A stretch of DNA of 43,889 nt. Origin: GWF2-30-66 sp042576225 (GTDB lineage Bacteria; Babelota; Babeliae; Babelales; Vermiphilaceae). Under the pieces are notes generated by a model that saw only the letters and a program-made list of their open reading frames with translations, did no database searches and had not been told where the DNA came from. The stretch is taken from contig JBHPCA010000007.1 of NCBI GenBank assembly GCA_042576225.1, positions 1-43,889 of the forward strand, given 5' to 3'. Shown one piece after another: positions 23,489 to 31,868 of this stretch (position 1 is its first letter; every line of letters starts with the position of its first letter). The translations under genes were made by a program, and so were the position numbers.

Positions 23489-24745
23489 TTAGGGCCCCTC
23501 TTTTTGAGGGGCTTTTGATTCCTCAAATAAGATTAGTGCTTTTTCTATAAGTTCCTGTTTGCGTTTTTTCAAATCAGGCTTTGTGTCTAAATAGGCGCCG
23601 ATCAAAGTTGCAAAATCCATCGAGACTTTCAGATCAGATCTGCGTTCTCGCACCTGGTTTTTTCTAATAGGTATAATGCCGACTATGTGCATAGCCGGTG
23701 CGCATTTTTGTTGAATGATTTGCAAGTCAACTTTGTCTTTTTCTTTCTCAGGAACGTGGTACAAAATTTTTATGACCGCGCCTGATAGATCATGTTTATC
23801 AAGTTCGTTAATAATTTGTGTGGTATGGTCTTTGTAGCTTTCAAGTTTTACTTCGATCTGTATAAAATTTCGTGTTGGTGTTTTGATGAACTCGTGTGTA
23901 GTGTTGTTTTTGCTGGTATTGTCAGAAGCTTCCATGTTTACAAGGCAAAATCCCTTGTCTTCTTTTCTTTCTCCAAAATCAATACGTTCTACTGATCCTG
24001 GGTAAATGATCGCAGGATGGCCATTTTTGTTTAAATTTTGGTATCTGTGCAAATGTCCAAGGGCCACATAATCAAATGGCTCTATTGCAAGTTGTGATGG
24101 GAGTAGCGTTGGATCATTACCGAAAATGGCTCGTTTTTCTGAACCTGAAAATACTCCAGAGCTTACACTCAAGTGGCCTGCCAAAATTGAAGGGGTATTA
24201 GGATCCAGTTTTTTTGCAAAGCTGGTTATAATATTGCCAATGCTTTTTGACATGTAGCTAACTATATCTTTGTGTGATTTGGTAATATGTTTGTCTGAAA
24301 TTGCGATAGTATGTCTTGTTGGCCATGGCACGCCTAAGATTTGCAAAGGTCCATTTTTAGTTTTTAAGTTTATTATTTCTGGTTTGCAAACTACGTGAAA
24401 GCCGTCTATAGGTAAACTGCTAAACACGTCAAGTGAGTGTGCTTTGCCAAAGCTGGCTGGGTTGTCATGATTTCCAATTATTATCACGACGGGAATATTA
24501 GCTTTGTATAATTTTATTAAAGAACGAAATAATAACTTTTGCTGTGTTGGTGTTGGGTTTGTAGTTTTGTAGGCGTCGCCGCAAAATAAAAATAGATCTA
24601 CATTTTTTTCTATTGAATAATCTATGCAAAAGTTTAAAGCGCGATCAAAGTCGAGTAATCTGGTGTGGATCCCTGTTGTGGGATCTATTTTGCCGTAATT
24701 TTCTATGCCGAAATGTATATCAGCGGTATGCGTAAATGTAATCAT
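23489..24745 (-). CDS. sbcD: Exonuclease SbcCD, nuclease subunit D
   Basis: Mre11-type metallophosphoesterase that, with the SbcC ATPase, opens DNA hairpins and processes ends. All phosphoesterase motifs are present in order: HTADIHFG, LFCGDAYKT, IGNHDNPAS, LAGHLSVS and ALGHLHRYQ. The C-terminal part (about 270-418) is the capping domain. The length (418) is usual. sbcC is normally adjacent but is not in the window: the upstream neighbour at 24905 is divergent and unrelated. Hairpin cleavage is of interest here because the genome carries many long inverted repeats. Confidence 0.93.
   Translation of the reverse strand: MITFTHTADIHFGIENYGKIDPTTGIHTRLLDFDRALNFCIDYSIEKNVDLFLFCGDAYKTTNPTPTQQKLLFRSLIKLYKANIPVVIIIGNHDNPASFGKAHSLDVFSSLPIDGFHVVCKPEIINLKTKNGPLQILGVPWPTRHTIAISDKHITKSHKDIVSYMSKSIGNIITSFAKKLDPNTPSILAGHLSVSSGVFSGSEKRAIFGNDPTLLPSQLAIEPFDYVALGHLHRYQNLNKNGHPAIIYPGSVERIDFGERKEDKGFCLVNMEASDNTSKNNTTHEFIKTPTRNFIQIEVKLESYKDHTTQIINELDKHDLSGAVIKILYHVPEKEKDKVDLQIIQQKCAPAMHIVGIIPIRKNQVRERRSDLKVSMDFATLIGAYLDTKPDLKKRKQELIEKALILFEESKAPQKEGP
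23494..23512. terminator. Shared terminator of the convergent 22351 and sbcD genes
   Basis: GCCCCTC (23494-23500) and GAGGGGC (23506-23512) form a 7-bp stem with a T5 loop and a TTTT run after it on the plus strand. It lies within the last codons of sbcD, whose C-terminus (KEGP) is encoded by the stem. Confidence 0.8.
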
Positions 24746-24904
24746 AATTTTGCATCTCTTGAAATTTTTTGTAAAATTTTAAAAATATTTGTTCACAAAT
24801 CCTATAATACACAAAATAACATGCAAATATTATTTTATCATTGATATTGCTTTTTTTTAAATTGTAACCTGTATGTAAGGGGTGATACTAGGGGGAGTGG
24901 AATT

Positions 24905-26125
24905 ATGAGAAAGCAGACTATAATTTTAAGTCTTATTTTTTTTGCGAATTTTGGATATGTTTCACGTGTAGCATCTATGGATTTTTTGAGTATTGAAAAG
25001 CGTGACAAGAGAGATATTTGGTTGGTACTTACACACAATAGAGAGGCCAGTAAGTACGATTTTAAAAAATCTATTGTTAGGGGTCTTGAAGAATCTGAAA
25101 AAATTAAAAAGTTTTTTGAGATTAACTCAGATTTTTATATATCAGAGTATATGCTTGAGTTATCGCCATTACAGTCGGTTTCTGTTTTTAAGGGTTTTTT
25201 TAAAGGTGAAAAAGTTTTTTATCAAAAAGTAGAAAGTCTTGTCTGTAATGTAGGGATGACAATATCGTTTGATTCTGCAAAAAAAAATGGTTATAAGCTT
25301 GAGTACATAGTGCTTAATCGTAAATCTGGCTGCAAAAAGTGTAATAATAGTTTGTGTAAAAGCCAAAAAAATATTGTTACCGTTTTTAAGCCGGGAAGTT
25401 CAAAGCCTATTTTAAAAAAAGAGTTTAAAAAAGAGCTATTTTGCTACCGGACATACAAATCTAAAAATTGTGAGTTAATTGTTTTTATTTTTCAAAATAA
25501 AGTGGCGCTTTTTGATCTGCAAACAGGCAAAAAAATAACAAGTATAAAACTGGAAGAAAAAGTTATTAATACAGTAATAAATGATAAGCATTCGTTTATT
25601 ATGTTTTCTGCAAATAATAAGGTTAGGGCGATAAGTTTGAAAAAGAAATTACCTTTTTGGTATGCACAATTTAAAGCAACCATTATTAATGGAATGTCAA
25701 TTTGGCGCTACTTAGCGTTGGTGATTTTGTCTCAAGATAAAGAAAAAAGAATTATCAGTCTTTTAGATGTAAAAAAGAGTAAAAAGGGCCTCATAAAAAA
25801 TTTTAGCTTGGATTATAAAAATTATTATGGGTTTTGTAGAGGGCTCAAGGAGTATTATTTTTGGGTAATTGATCATAGCTGCAAAATTTTGAACATATAT
25901 AACTTATACCCAGATACATTTAAGAATATTTTTGACAAGAAATTTGATAAGAAAATGATTAACTTTAAGATCGAAAAAGTTAATCATCAAAAGTATAATA
26001 GAGTAATTTGTTTTGATTTTATTGATGGCTCGAAAAAGAAGTTTGGGATTATGGTTAAGAAGAAAAAGCTACACAAGACAAAGTCCGGTTTTGGTAATTT
26101 TTTAGGTAATTATCTGGGAAAATAG
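24905..26125 (+). CDS. Secreted protein of unknown function, possibly beta-propeller
   Basis: The 406-residue product starts at an ATG with GGGGGAG nearby and has a signal peptide (IILSLIFFANFGYVSRVASM). A Cys cluster CKKCNNSLC lies at about residue 140. From about 160 there are repeated strand-rich stretches of the kind KVALFDLQTGKKITSIKL, SFIMFSANNKVRAISL and IISLLDVKKSKKG, which resemble PQQ/WD-type propeller blades reading out and summarising a value. The C-terminus is basic. No catalytic motif is visible. The fold suggestion is from pattern only. Confidence 0.75.
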   Translation: MRKQTIILSLIFFANFGYVSRVASMDFLSIEKRDKRDIWLVLTHNREASKYDFKKSIVRGLEESEKIKKFFEINSDFYISEYMLELSPLQSVSVFKGFFKGEKVFYQKVESLVCNVGMTISFDSAKKNGYKLEYIVLNRKSGCKKCNNSLCKSQKNIVTVFKPGSSKPILKKEFKKELFCYRTYKSKNCELIVFIFQNKVALFDLQTGKKITSIKLEEKVINTVINDKHSFIMFSANNKVRAISLKKKLPFWYAQFKATIINGMSIWRYLALVILSQDKEKRIISLLDVKKSKKGLIKNFSLDYKNYYGFCRGLKEYYFWVIDHSCKILNIYNLYPDTFKNIFDKKFDKKMINFKIEKVNHQKYNRVICFDFIDGSKKKFGIMVKKKKLHKTKSGFGNFLGNYLGK

Positions 26126-26128
26126 GGA

Positions 26129-26148
26129 GTGCCCCTACCAGGGGGCAC
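26129..26148. terminator. GC-rich hairpin between convergent genes
   Basis: GTGCCCC (26129-26135) and GGGGCAC (26142-26148) form a 7-bp stem in the 34-base gap between the 26125 and 26160 stops. No T-run follows on the plus strand; on the minus strand TATTTTCC follows. It is probably a bidirectional transcript end. Confidence 0.55.
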
Positions 26149-26159
26149 GAGAATACAAA

Positions 26160-27662
26160 CTATAGTTCTTTTTGTGTTTTGTTTTTTGTTTCAGGTTTGC
26201 ATTCGCAAGTGGTTTTGGTAGTTTTTTTTGTTTGGCTATCTTTGTTGGTAATCTCCTGAGATCTTAAGCGTAATTTATCAAGTAATTTTTGGACATAGTT
26301 TTCTTTGTTTACTTGTTTAGCTCTGCCTATGGCTAGACTATTAGCGTCAACATTTTCGGTAATGGTGGACCCTGCGGCGGTGAATGCATTTTGCCCAATA
26401 GTTACTGGTGCTACTAATGTGTTATTGCTACCAATAAATACGTTATTTTTGATTATAGTAGGATGTTTTGCAAAGCCGTCATAATTGCAGGTGATAGTGC
26501 CGGCGCCAATATTTACCATTGAGCCAACCTCGGTGTTGCCAAGGTATGCAAGATGCTTTGCATAGCTGTTTTTTCCTATGGTGCTTTTTTTTATTTCAAC
26601 GAAGTTGCCAATTTCAACTTCCTGTTCTATGTGAGATTGTGTGTGCACATGGGCAAAGGGACCAATTTTTGCATTTTTACCTATGTGTGAATCTCGAATT
26701 ATGGTATTGGGAAAAATTTGTACACCTTCTTGCAATACAGTGTTTTCTATGGTTGAGAACTTTCTGATGTTGCAATTTTTACCTATTTTTGAACCTGAGA
26801 GAATATGTACGCCGCAACCAATGTTTGTTCCTGCCTCTATTTGGGCATCAATGTCGATATGTATGTTTTGTGCCAGGCTAAACTTTACGCCATGGGACAT
26901 CCAATATTTTATTATTTCTGATCGTTTGATCTGTTCAGCAGCCCATAATTCTTGAAATGTATTTATGCCTCTAACTCTATCAAATGGCGCGTAGAAGGTG
27001 ACGATATTCAGGTTTTTTTTGCATGCAATTTGCACCAGGTCTGTTAAGTAAAATTCTTTGGACGCATTTTTTGTTTTTATTTTATTGATGCAGTTTTTGA
27101 GAAACTCTGTTTTTGCAATATATATTCCCGCATTTATGCAGCACTTGTTGTCATATACCTCTTGTTTAAAGTCTTTTGCCTCTACTATTTTTATGCCATC
27201 TTTGTCCTGGATAACTCTTCCATATGCATGGTCAGTGCCGGTATAATGTGATGCGACAAAACTAATTGCAGCATCAGCTTTTACGTGCTTGGTGTATAGA
27301 TTTTCTATGATTTGGGGGGTTATAAGGGGGACGTCTCCATTTAAAATTAATACATGTGGTTTGTCCCATAGGTCTTTTGTGCAAGCGACTGCATGGCCAG
27401 TTCCCAATTGCTCTTTTTGATGTACAAAGCTTATATTGTTTGTTGCGTGTTGTGATACTATTTTTTTAATAATTTCTTTTTGGTATCCGACGACAAAGCA
27501 TGTGTCTATCCCAAGATCTTCAAGAAGCTTTGCTGGATAAAGTATCATCGGGCGCCCACAAATTTTTTCTATAAGCTTTGTGTTGCCTGTTTTAAATCGT
27601 GTCGATTTACCAGCAGATAAAACGACAGCTTGAAGTTCTTCTCGAAGCCTACTCTTTGCCAT
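26160..27662 (-). CDS. glmU: Bifunctional GlcNAc-1-P uridyltransferase / GlcN-1-P acetyltransferase
   Basis: Makes UDP-GlcNAc for peptidoglycan and LPS. The N-terminal nucleotidyltransferase domain (about 1-240) has LSAGKSTRFKTGNTKLI, a variant of the family GxGTRMxSxxPK loop, plus QLGTGHAV, LNGDVPLI and EAKDF. The C-terminal part (about 265-455) is a left-handed beta-helix of hexapeptide repeats with the acetyltransferase motifs KKSTIGKNSYAKHLAYLG and NIGAGTITCNYDG. The last 45 residues are a Lys/Thr-rich tail not usual for GlmU. AAGGGGT precedes the ATG. murB and mreB in the window belong to the same wall pathway. Confidence 0.95.
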   Translation of the reverse strand: MAKSRLREELQAVVLSAGKSTRFKTGNTKLIEKICGRPMILYPAKLLEDLGIDTCFVVGYQKEIIKKIVSQHATNNISFVHQKEQLGTGHAVACTKDLWDKPHVLILNGDVPLITPQIIENLYTKHVKADAAISFVASHYTGTDHAYGRVIQDKDGIKIVEAKDFKQEVYDNKCCINAGIYIAKTEFLKNCINKIKTKNASKEFYLTDLVQIACKKNLNIVTFYAPFDRVRGINTFQELWAAEQIKRSEIIKYWMSHGVKFSLAQNIHIDIDAQIEAGTNIGCGVHILSGSKIGKNCNIRKFSTIENTVLQEGVQIFPNTIIRDSHIGKNAKIGPFAHVHTQSHIEQEVEIGNFVEIKKSTIGKNSYAKHLAYLGNTEVGSMVNIGAGTITCNYDGFAKHPTIIKNNVFIGSNNTLVAPVTIGQNAFTAAGSTITENVDANSLAIGRAKQVNKENYVQKLLDKLRLRSQEITNKDSQTKKTTKTTCECKPETKNKTQKEL

Positions 27663-27766
27663 TTTGGTTACCCCTTATGTTTTTATTATTAAAATTTAAT
27701 TAGTTTTAACTTATTTTAATAGCCCTTTTAAAAAAAGCAAAATAAGGTATTATAGATACAGTATAT

Positions 27767-27856
27767 GGAGAGATGGCTGAGTGGTCGAAAGCGGTCGCCT
27801 CGAAAGCGATTATCCCATGTTAAGTGGGATCGGGGGTTCGAATCCCCCTCTCTCCT
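27767..27856 (+). tRNA. tRNA-Ser (anticodon CGA)
   Basis: A 7-bp acceptor stem (GGAGAGA with TCTCTCC), a D arm GGCTGAGTGGTCGAAAGC, an anticodon loop CTCGAAA giving CGA, a long variable arm (ATCCCATGTTAAGTGGGAT) typical of class II tRNAs, and a T arm GGGGG-TTCGAAT-CCCCC. It decodes UCG. The base after the acceptor stem is T, where serine tRNAs usually have G73. CCA is not encoded. A possible -10 (TATTATAG) lies about 17 bases upstream. Confidence 0.96.
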
Positions 27857-27912
27857 GAATACATTTTAAGTAGATGTTAAAACCAATAATAGTTACATAA
27901 GCAAGGTTAGGT

Positions 27913-29154
27913 ATGTACAAGAAAAGATATTTTACTCCACTCTTAATAGTTTTATTGTTTAGTTCAAAAGCATTTTCAAATATTTACGATAATAGGTTTT
28001 TTCCTTTATACAAAAGGCCTTATACGAAAGAAGAGGATAAGTACAGTAGATTTGGAACGAGTTTTTTTGCTATGGCCGCAGATTGGGCAATGGGGGTACA
28101 TGATGAAGAGATTAGAATTCCAAGAATATTTGGTTGCTATGATGAAGAAAAGATTGGGCAAGCACTTGTGCTTTTAGGCAAGCCAAATCCATTGCGAGAC
28201 GAGTTTCAAAATGTAAATTTGCCATGGATCATTGATCAAAAGATTAATGCACAGGGGATGTCATTTGTGTATGACCAGCACATTTGGAAATATTTGTATG
28301 GTGGACTTTCATTTATGTTTATGAGGGTGCATTCTAATTATTCTTTTATTTTTGATAGGGAAAAGTCTGGTTTAAAGCTAACAGACAGAGAGCTTTCTGA
28401 TGTATACGACTCTCTATGTAATTTGCATAATGCTATAGGTATATGTGGGCGCAACTATAACCAGACCGGCTTTGGAGATATGGATTTCTACTTAAAGCTT
28501 GGTAATGTATGGGATTACTTGTATAAAATGTGGCGAATAGATGCCGGGTTTAGTTTAGGCTTTTTGATCCCAACCGGTAAAGAAAGATGCTTAGATATTC
28601 CTGCTTCGATTCCGTTCGGTGGTAATGGACATTGGGGAATGTATGGGCAAATAGATCTCGAGTTAGGATTAAAAGAAGATATGAGATTGTTGCTTATGTT
28701 TAGAATGAGCAAGAGAAAAACAAAAACAAAGATGCAACGTTTGCCTATTGCAAAAGAGCATCCTCTTTTTGGTGCGTTAATAGCTCCGGTTGAGGTGAGC
28801 CCAGGGTTGACGTTTGTATTTGCGCCGCAGTTTTGGTGGGAAAACTTAAGAAAAGGTTTTGGATTGAGATTAGGGTATACTCTTGTTTATCATAATGGTG
28901 ATACATGGAAAGACTGTAGATCTGAGCAAGCAAGAGAAAATATTAAGGTTGACTTAGGGTGCATAAACGAAGCTTCTGAGTGGGCTTCTGATTACATTAA
29001 CTTAAGTGCGTATTATGAGTTTTATGATGAAGCAGATGAGAAAAAGTTTGCCCCTATTCTTTCATTAACCTGGGATTGGCCAACATTTTTCTTTGTGGGA
29101 AAGAGAACACCAAAAACGCACAGGATTAGTTTAGGGTTAGATGTCTTATTTTAG
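27913..29154 (+). CDS. Outer-membrane beta-barrel protein
   Basis: The 413-residue product starts at an ATG preceded by AAGGTTAGG and has a signal peptide (PLLIVLLFSSKAFS). The mature protein has the alternating, aromatic-rich strands of a barrel (YLYGGLSFMFMRV, FGDMDFYLKLGNV, RIDAGFSLGFLIPTG, GMYGQIDLELGL, GFGLRLGYTLVYH, YINLSAYYEFYD). It ends in GLDVLF, the C-terminal Phe recognised by the BAM machinery. No specific family is recognised; it may be a channel or a surface protein. Two SurA-like chaperones occur at 19186 and 20367. mreB starts 17 bases after the stop, possibly co-transcribed. Confidence 0.85.
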   Translation: MYKKRYFTPLLIVLLFSSKAFSNIYDNRFFPLYKRPYTKEEDKYSRFGTSFFAMAADWAMGVHDEEIRIPRIFGCYDEEKIGQALVLLGKPNPLRDEFQNVNLPWIIDQKINAQGMSFVYDQHIWKYLYGGLSFMFMRVHSNYSFIFDREKSGLKLTDRELSDVYDSLCNLHNAIGICGRNYNQTGFGDMDFYLKLGNVWDYLYKMWRIDAGFSLGFLIPTGKERCLDIPASIPFGGNGHWGMYGQIDLELGLKEDMRLLLMFRMSKRKTKTKMQRLPIAKEHPLFGALIAPVEVSPGLTFVFAPQFWWENLRKGFGLRLGYTLVYHNGDTWKDCRSEQARENIKVDLGCINEASEWASDYINLSAYYEFYDEADEKKFAPILSLTWDWPTFFFVGKRTPKTHRISLGLDVLF

Positions 29155-29171
29155 TTGAAAAAGGAACAGTT

Positions 29172-30212
29172 ATGAGGTTTTTACCTGCTCGGTTATTTAG
29201 AATTTTTTCAAATGATATGGCAATTGATTTAGGAACTGCAAATACGGTTGTTTATGTTAGAAATAAGGGTATCGTTTTAAATGAGCCATCTGTTGTAGCA
29301 GTTAAGTCAAATACAAATAAAGTTCTTGCTGCTGGTAAAGAAGCAAAAGATATGTTAGGAAAAACACCAGAAAGTATTGTTGCCTGTAGGCCTATGCGTG
29401 ATGGGGTTATTGCTAATTTTGAGTTGACAGAAGCGATGCTTAGACATTTTATAAGAACGGTGCACAACTATAGAAGAACCTTGGTAAGTCCAAGGATGAT
29501 TGTTGGTGTACCTTCTGGTATAACGCAAGTTGAAAAGCGTGCAATTGAAGACACTGCAAAGCAGGCCGGGGCTCGTGATGTTTATACAATTATGGAGCCT
29601 ATGGCTGCTGCTATAGGTGCAGGGCTTCCTGTGCAAGAACCAGCAGGAAACATGGTGGTTGATATCGGTGGCGGAACAACTGAAGTAGCGATTATCTCAC
29701 TTAAAAACGTTGTGTATTGCAGGTCAATTCGCGTTGGCGGTGATGAGATGGATCGTGCAATTGTCCAGTATGTAAAAAGAAAATATAAATTATTGATAGG
29801 TGAGCGTACGGCAGAAAAAGTAAAAATGCAGATAGGTTATGCTCTTGTTGATGCAGGCACCAGTAAAGAGACTATGGAAGTTAAAGGGCGAGATTTAGTT
29901 TCAGGCGTTCCCAAAACAATTAATTTTTCTGCTGCTGAGGTTAATGAGTCGCTTCTTGAGACCATAGCATCAATTATAGATGGTGTTAGGGTTGCTTTAG
30001 AAAATACGCCCCCGGAACTTTCTTCTGACTTGGTAGATAGAGGAATTGTTATGGCTGGCGGTGGATCTTTACTCAAAGGCCTTGATGAGCTTATTTCTAG
30101 AGAAACCGGTTTACCGGTAAATTTGGCAGAAGATCCTTTATTTTGCGTTGTAAAAGGTATCGGCATGGCTCTTGAAAAACTAGACTTCTTTAAAGATGCT
30201 CTAATGAAATAA
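29172..30212 (+). CDS. mreB: Rod-shape actin homolog MreB
   Basis: ATP-dependent cytoskeletal filament that guides lateral wall synthesis. The 346-residue product has the actin-fold nucleotide motifs DLGTANTVVYV (phosphate 1), MVVDIGGGTTEVAIISL (phosphate 2) and MAGGGSLLKGLDELI (adenosine), plus VGVPSGITQVEKRA and IMEPMAAAIGAGLPV. The N-terminus MRFLPARLFRIF can form the short amphipathic membrane-binding helix. AAGGA precedes the ATG. No mreC or mreD follows, which is unusual. Confidence 0.97.
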   Translation: MRFLPARLFRIFSNDMAIDLGTANTVVYVRNKGIVLNEPSVVAVKSNTNKVLAAGKEAKDMLGKTPESIVACRPMRDGVIANFELTEAMLRHFIRTVHNYRRTLVSPRMIVGVPSGITQVEKRAIEDTAKQAGARDVYTIMEPMAAAIGAGLPVQEPAGNMVVDIGGGTTEVAIISLKNVVYCRSIRVGGDEMDRAIVQYVKRKYKLLIGERTAEKVKMQIGYALVDAGTSKETMEVKGRDLVSGVPKTINFSAAEVNESLLETIASIIDGVRVALENTPPELSSDLVDRGIVMAGGGSLLKGLDELISRETGLPVNLAEDPLFCVVKGIGMALEKLDFFKDALMK

Positions 30213-30224
30213 GGTAACGCACCA

Positions 30225-30237
30225 CGGCCGGAGGCCG
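30225..30237. other. GC-rich palindrome between mreB and ksgA
   Basis: CGGCC-GGA-GGCCG is a 5-bp stem with a 3-base loop, and it lies in a strikingly GC-rich 25-base patch. There is no T-run, so it is a weak terminator candidate at best. Confidence 0.35.
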
Positions 30238-30270
30238 AGGTCTTACGACGCCAAAAAAAGGGATTTTATT

Positions 30271-31050
30271 TTGAGCGAATATAAAAAAATAAGAATTAAA
30301 AAAAAGTTTGGCCAACACTTTTTGCGTGATAAAAATATCACAAGGGCCGCCATTTCAAAAGTAGAAATAGATGATAAATCTTCAATATTTGAAATAGGCT
30401 GCGGTGATGGGTATTTAACGCGAGAGATTTTAAAGACAAGTGCAGCCAGGCTCTGGGTATTTGAGATAGACCCTGAATGGGCTGAATATGTACAAGAAGA
30501 ACTTGGCCAAGATCAACGGCTTACTATTTTTACAGAAAATGTATTAGACGCAGATTTCTCCCAACTTGAGAATCATGCGCCTTGGACATTGATTGCAAAT
30601 TTGCCATATCAGGTGACATTTCCCATACTGCACTTATTGCAGAGAAATATTGCACTCTTGAAAGAGGGTGTGGTGATGATACAAGAAGAGGTAGCGCAAA
30701 AAATTGTGAAACAATCTGGCAGAGGCTACGGGTACCCCTCACTTTTTTTTCAGCACTACTTTGATCTAGAGTTATTAACTAAAGTGCCGCCGGAGGCATT
30801 TTACCCGCCGCCAAAAGTATACTCAAGATTGCTGTACTTTAAACCCAAAAAAGATATTGTCCCAATTGTAGACGAGCCAAAATTCTGGAAATTTATCAAA
30901 TGCTGCTTTCGGCAACCTCGACGCACACTCGCCAATAATCTTAAACAAACACATTATGATTTGAGTAAAATACCCCAAGATGTATTGCCGTTACGGGCAC
31001 AGCAAATGTCTATGCAAGATTTTCTCGAATTGTGGGATTTGTTGAGATAA
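30271..31050 (+). CDS. ksgA: 16S rRNA dimethyladenosine transferase
   Basis: Dimethylates the two adjacent adenines in the 3'-terminal hairpin of 16S rRNA with S-adenosylmethionine. The 259-residue product has KKFGQHFLRD, the SAM motif IFEIGCGDGYLT, the acidic FEIDPEW, and the catalytic NLPYQ (family NLPY). FYPPPKVYSRLL and the C-terminal CFRQPRRTLANNL match the target-binding part. The start is TTG at 30271, with AAAGGGA upstream and MSEYKKIRIKKKFGQ matching family N-termini. Transcription may continue from mreB. Confidence 0.95.
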   Translation: MSEYKKIRIKKKFGQHFLRDKNITRAAISKVEIDDKSSIFEIGCGDGYLTREILKTSAARLWVFEIDPEWAEYVQEELGQDQRLTIFTENVLDADFSQLENHAPWTLIANLPYQVTFPILHLLQRNIALLKEGVVMIQEEVAQKIVKQSGRGYGYPSLFFQHYFDLELLTKVPPEAFYPPPKVYSRLLYFKPKKDIVPIVDEPKFWKFIKCCFRQPRRTLANNLKQTHYDLSKIPQDVLPLRAQQMSMQDFLELWDLLR

Positions 31051-31068
31051 AGTAATTAAAAGTCTGGG

Positions 31069-31132
31069 GCTTTTTAACTTGTTTTTAAAGTGTTAATTTA
31101 AACTTTCCCAAACAAATCTGGAGTTAAAAAGC
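31069..31132. other. Inverted repeat after ksgA
   Basis: GCTTTTTAACT (31069-31079) and AGTTAAAAAGC (31122-31132) are perfect 11-base inverted arms. An AAAGT/ACTTT pair is nested inside the 42-base spacer, giving a possible two-storey hairpin 19 bases after the ksgA stop. It may be the ksgA transcript end, but no T-run follows. Confidence 0.45.
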
Positions 31133-31412
31133 TTATAGTTTTTTTTAAAATCAGTAGTTGATTTTTGCCCTCAATTTGTTTTTACTAAGTTAGTGAGTAT
31201 ACACAATTAAAATTGATAGAAAATAGACAGAAAATAGATTTTTCAAAAACATTATTCTTATATTTTTAATTTGATTTTTGCAAGCAGCTTTTACGTTTTC
31301 AGGGGATAATAATTGATATGTATTGAAATATCGATTGAGGGATTTTACACAATTTTTACGTAATATCTTTGGATTTTTGGATTTTTTGAGATTTTAATAA
31401 TTAAGGGTTTTT
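31133..31412 (+). other. Intergenic leader of the nrd operon
   Basis: No gene is seen. The stretch is very AT-rich. ACACAATT occurs twice (31201-31208 and 31347-31354) and resembles half of an NrdR box, but neither is followed by the inverted half, so a regulatory role is not supported. Confidence 0.3.
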
Positions 31413-31868
31413 ATGCAAGGCTGGATAGCGCGAGTTTTTACATCATTTATAGATATTCCAGATAAAATTGCAACAGCGATTTATTTTTCCGGTTGTAGTT
31501 TGCGATGTAAAGATTGCCACAACAGGGAAATATGGGAAAAAGAGAGTGGCACACTTATGACAGATGATGAGCTGGTCAAGAAAATTTCTGAGCTTAACAA
31601 TTTGTCAGAGTATGTTGTTTTTCTTGGAGGTGAGCCAACAGATCAGTTGGATTTTCTTGTGCATATGTGCAAAACGGTAAAACAGGAAATAAATAAACCT
31701 ATTGCAATGTACACCGGGAGAGAGTTTGAGATTTTGCCAGATGAGCTGTTGGAAAATATATGTATGGTAGTATGTGGGCCGTATAGAAAAGATTTGCATC
31801 AAGAAGGGTGGCCTGCATCATCGAATCAAAGAGTTTTTATGAAAAGAGGTAACGAATGGAAGAGCTAA
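31413..31868 (+). CDS. nrdG: Anaerobic ribonucleotide reductase activating protein
   Basis: Radical-SAM enzyme that installs the glycyl radical on NrdD. The 151-residue product has CSLRCKDCHN (CxxxCxxC, three Cys for the 4Fe-4S cluster), FLGGEPTDQ (the family GGEP SAM site) and ICMVVCGPYRKD. The length is typical. It overlaps nrdD by 13 bases, so the two are translationally coupled. Only the oxygen-sensitive class III reductase is seen in this window. Confidence 0.95.
   Translation: MQGWIARVFTSFIDIPDKIATAIYFSGCSLRCKDCHNREIWEKESGTLMTDDELVKKISELNNLSEYVVFLGGEPTDQLDFLVHMCKTVKQEINKPIAMYTGREFEILPDELLENICMVVCGPYRKDLHQEGWPASSNQRVFMKRGNEWKS

Noticed and set aside
31201..31354. NrdR boxes upstream of nrdG
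   Set aside because: ACACAATT occurs twice but the second half of the palindrome is absent and the two sites are about 146 bases apart, not the roughly 30 bases expected.
31051..31412. Cobalamin or other riboswitch before nrdG
   Set aside because: No conserved box of a known riboswitch class could be recognised in the AT-rich leader.
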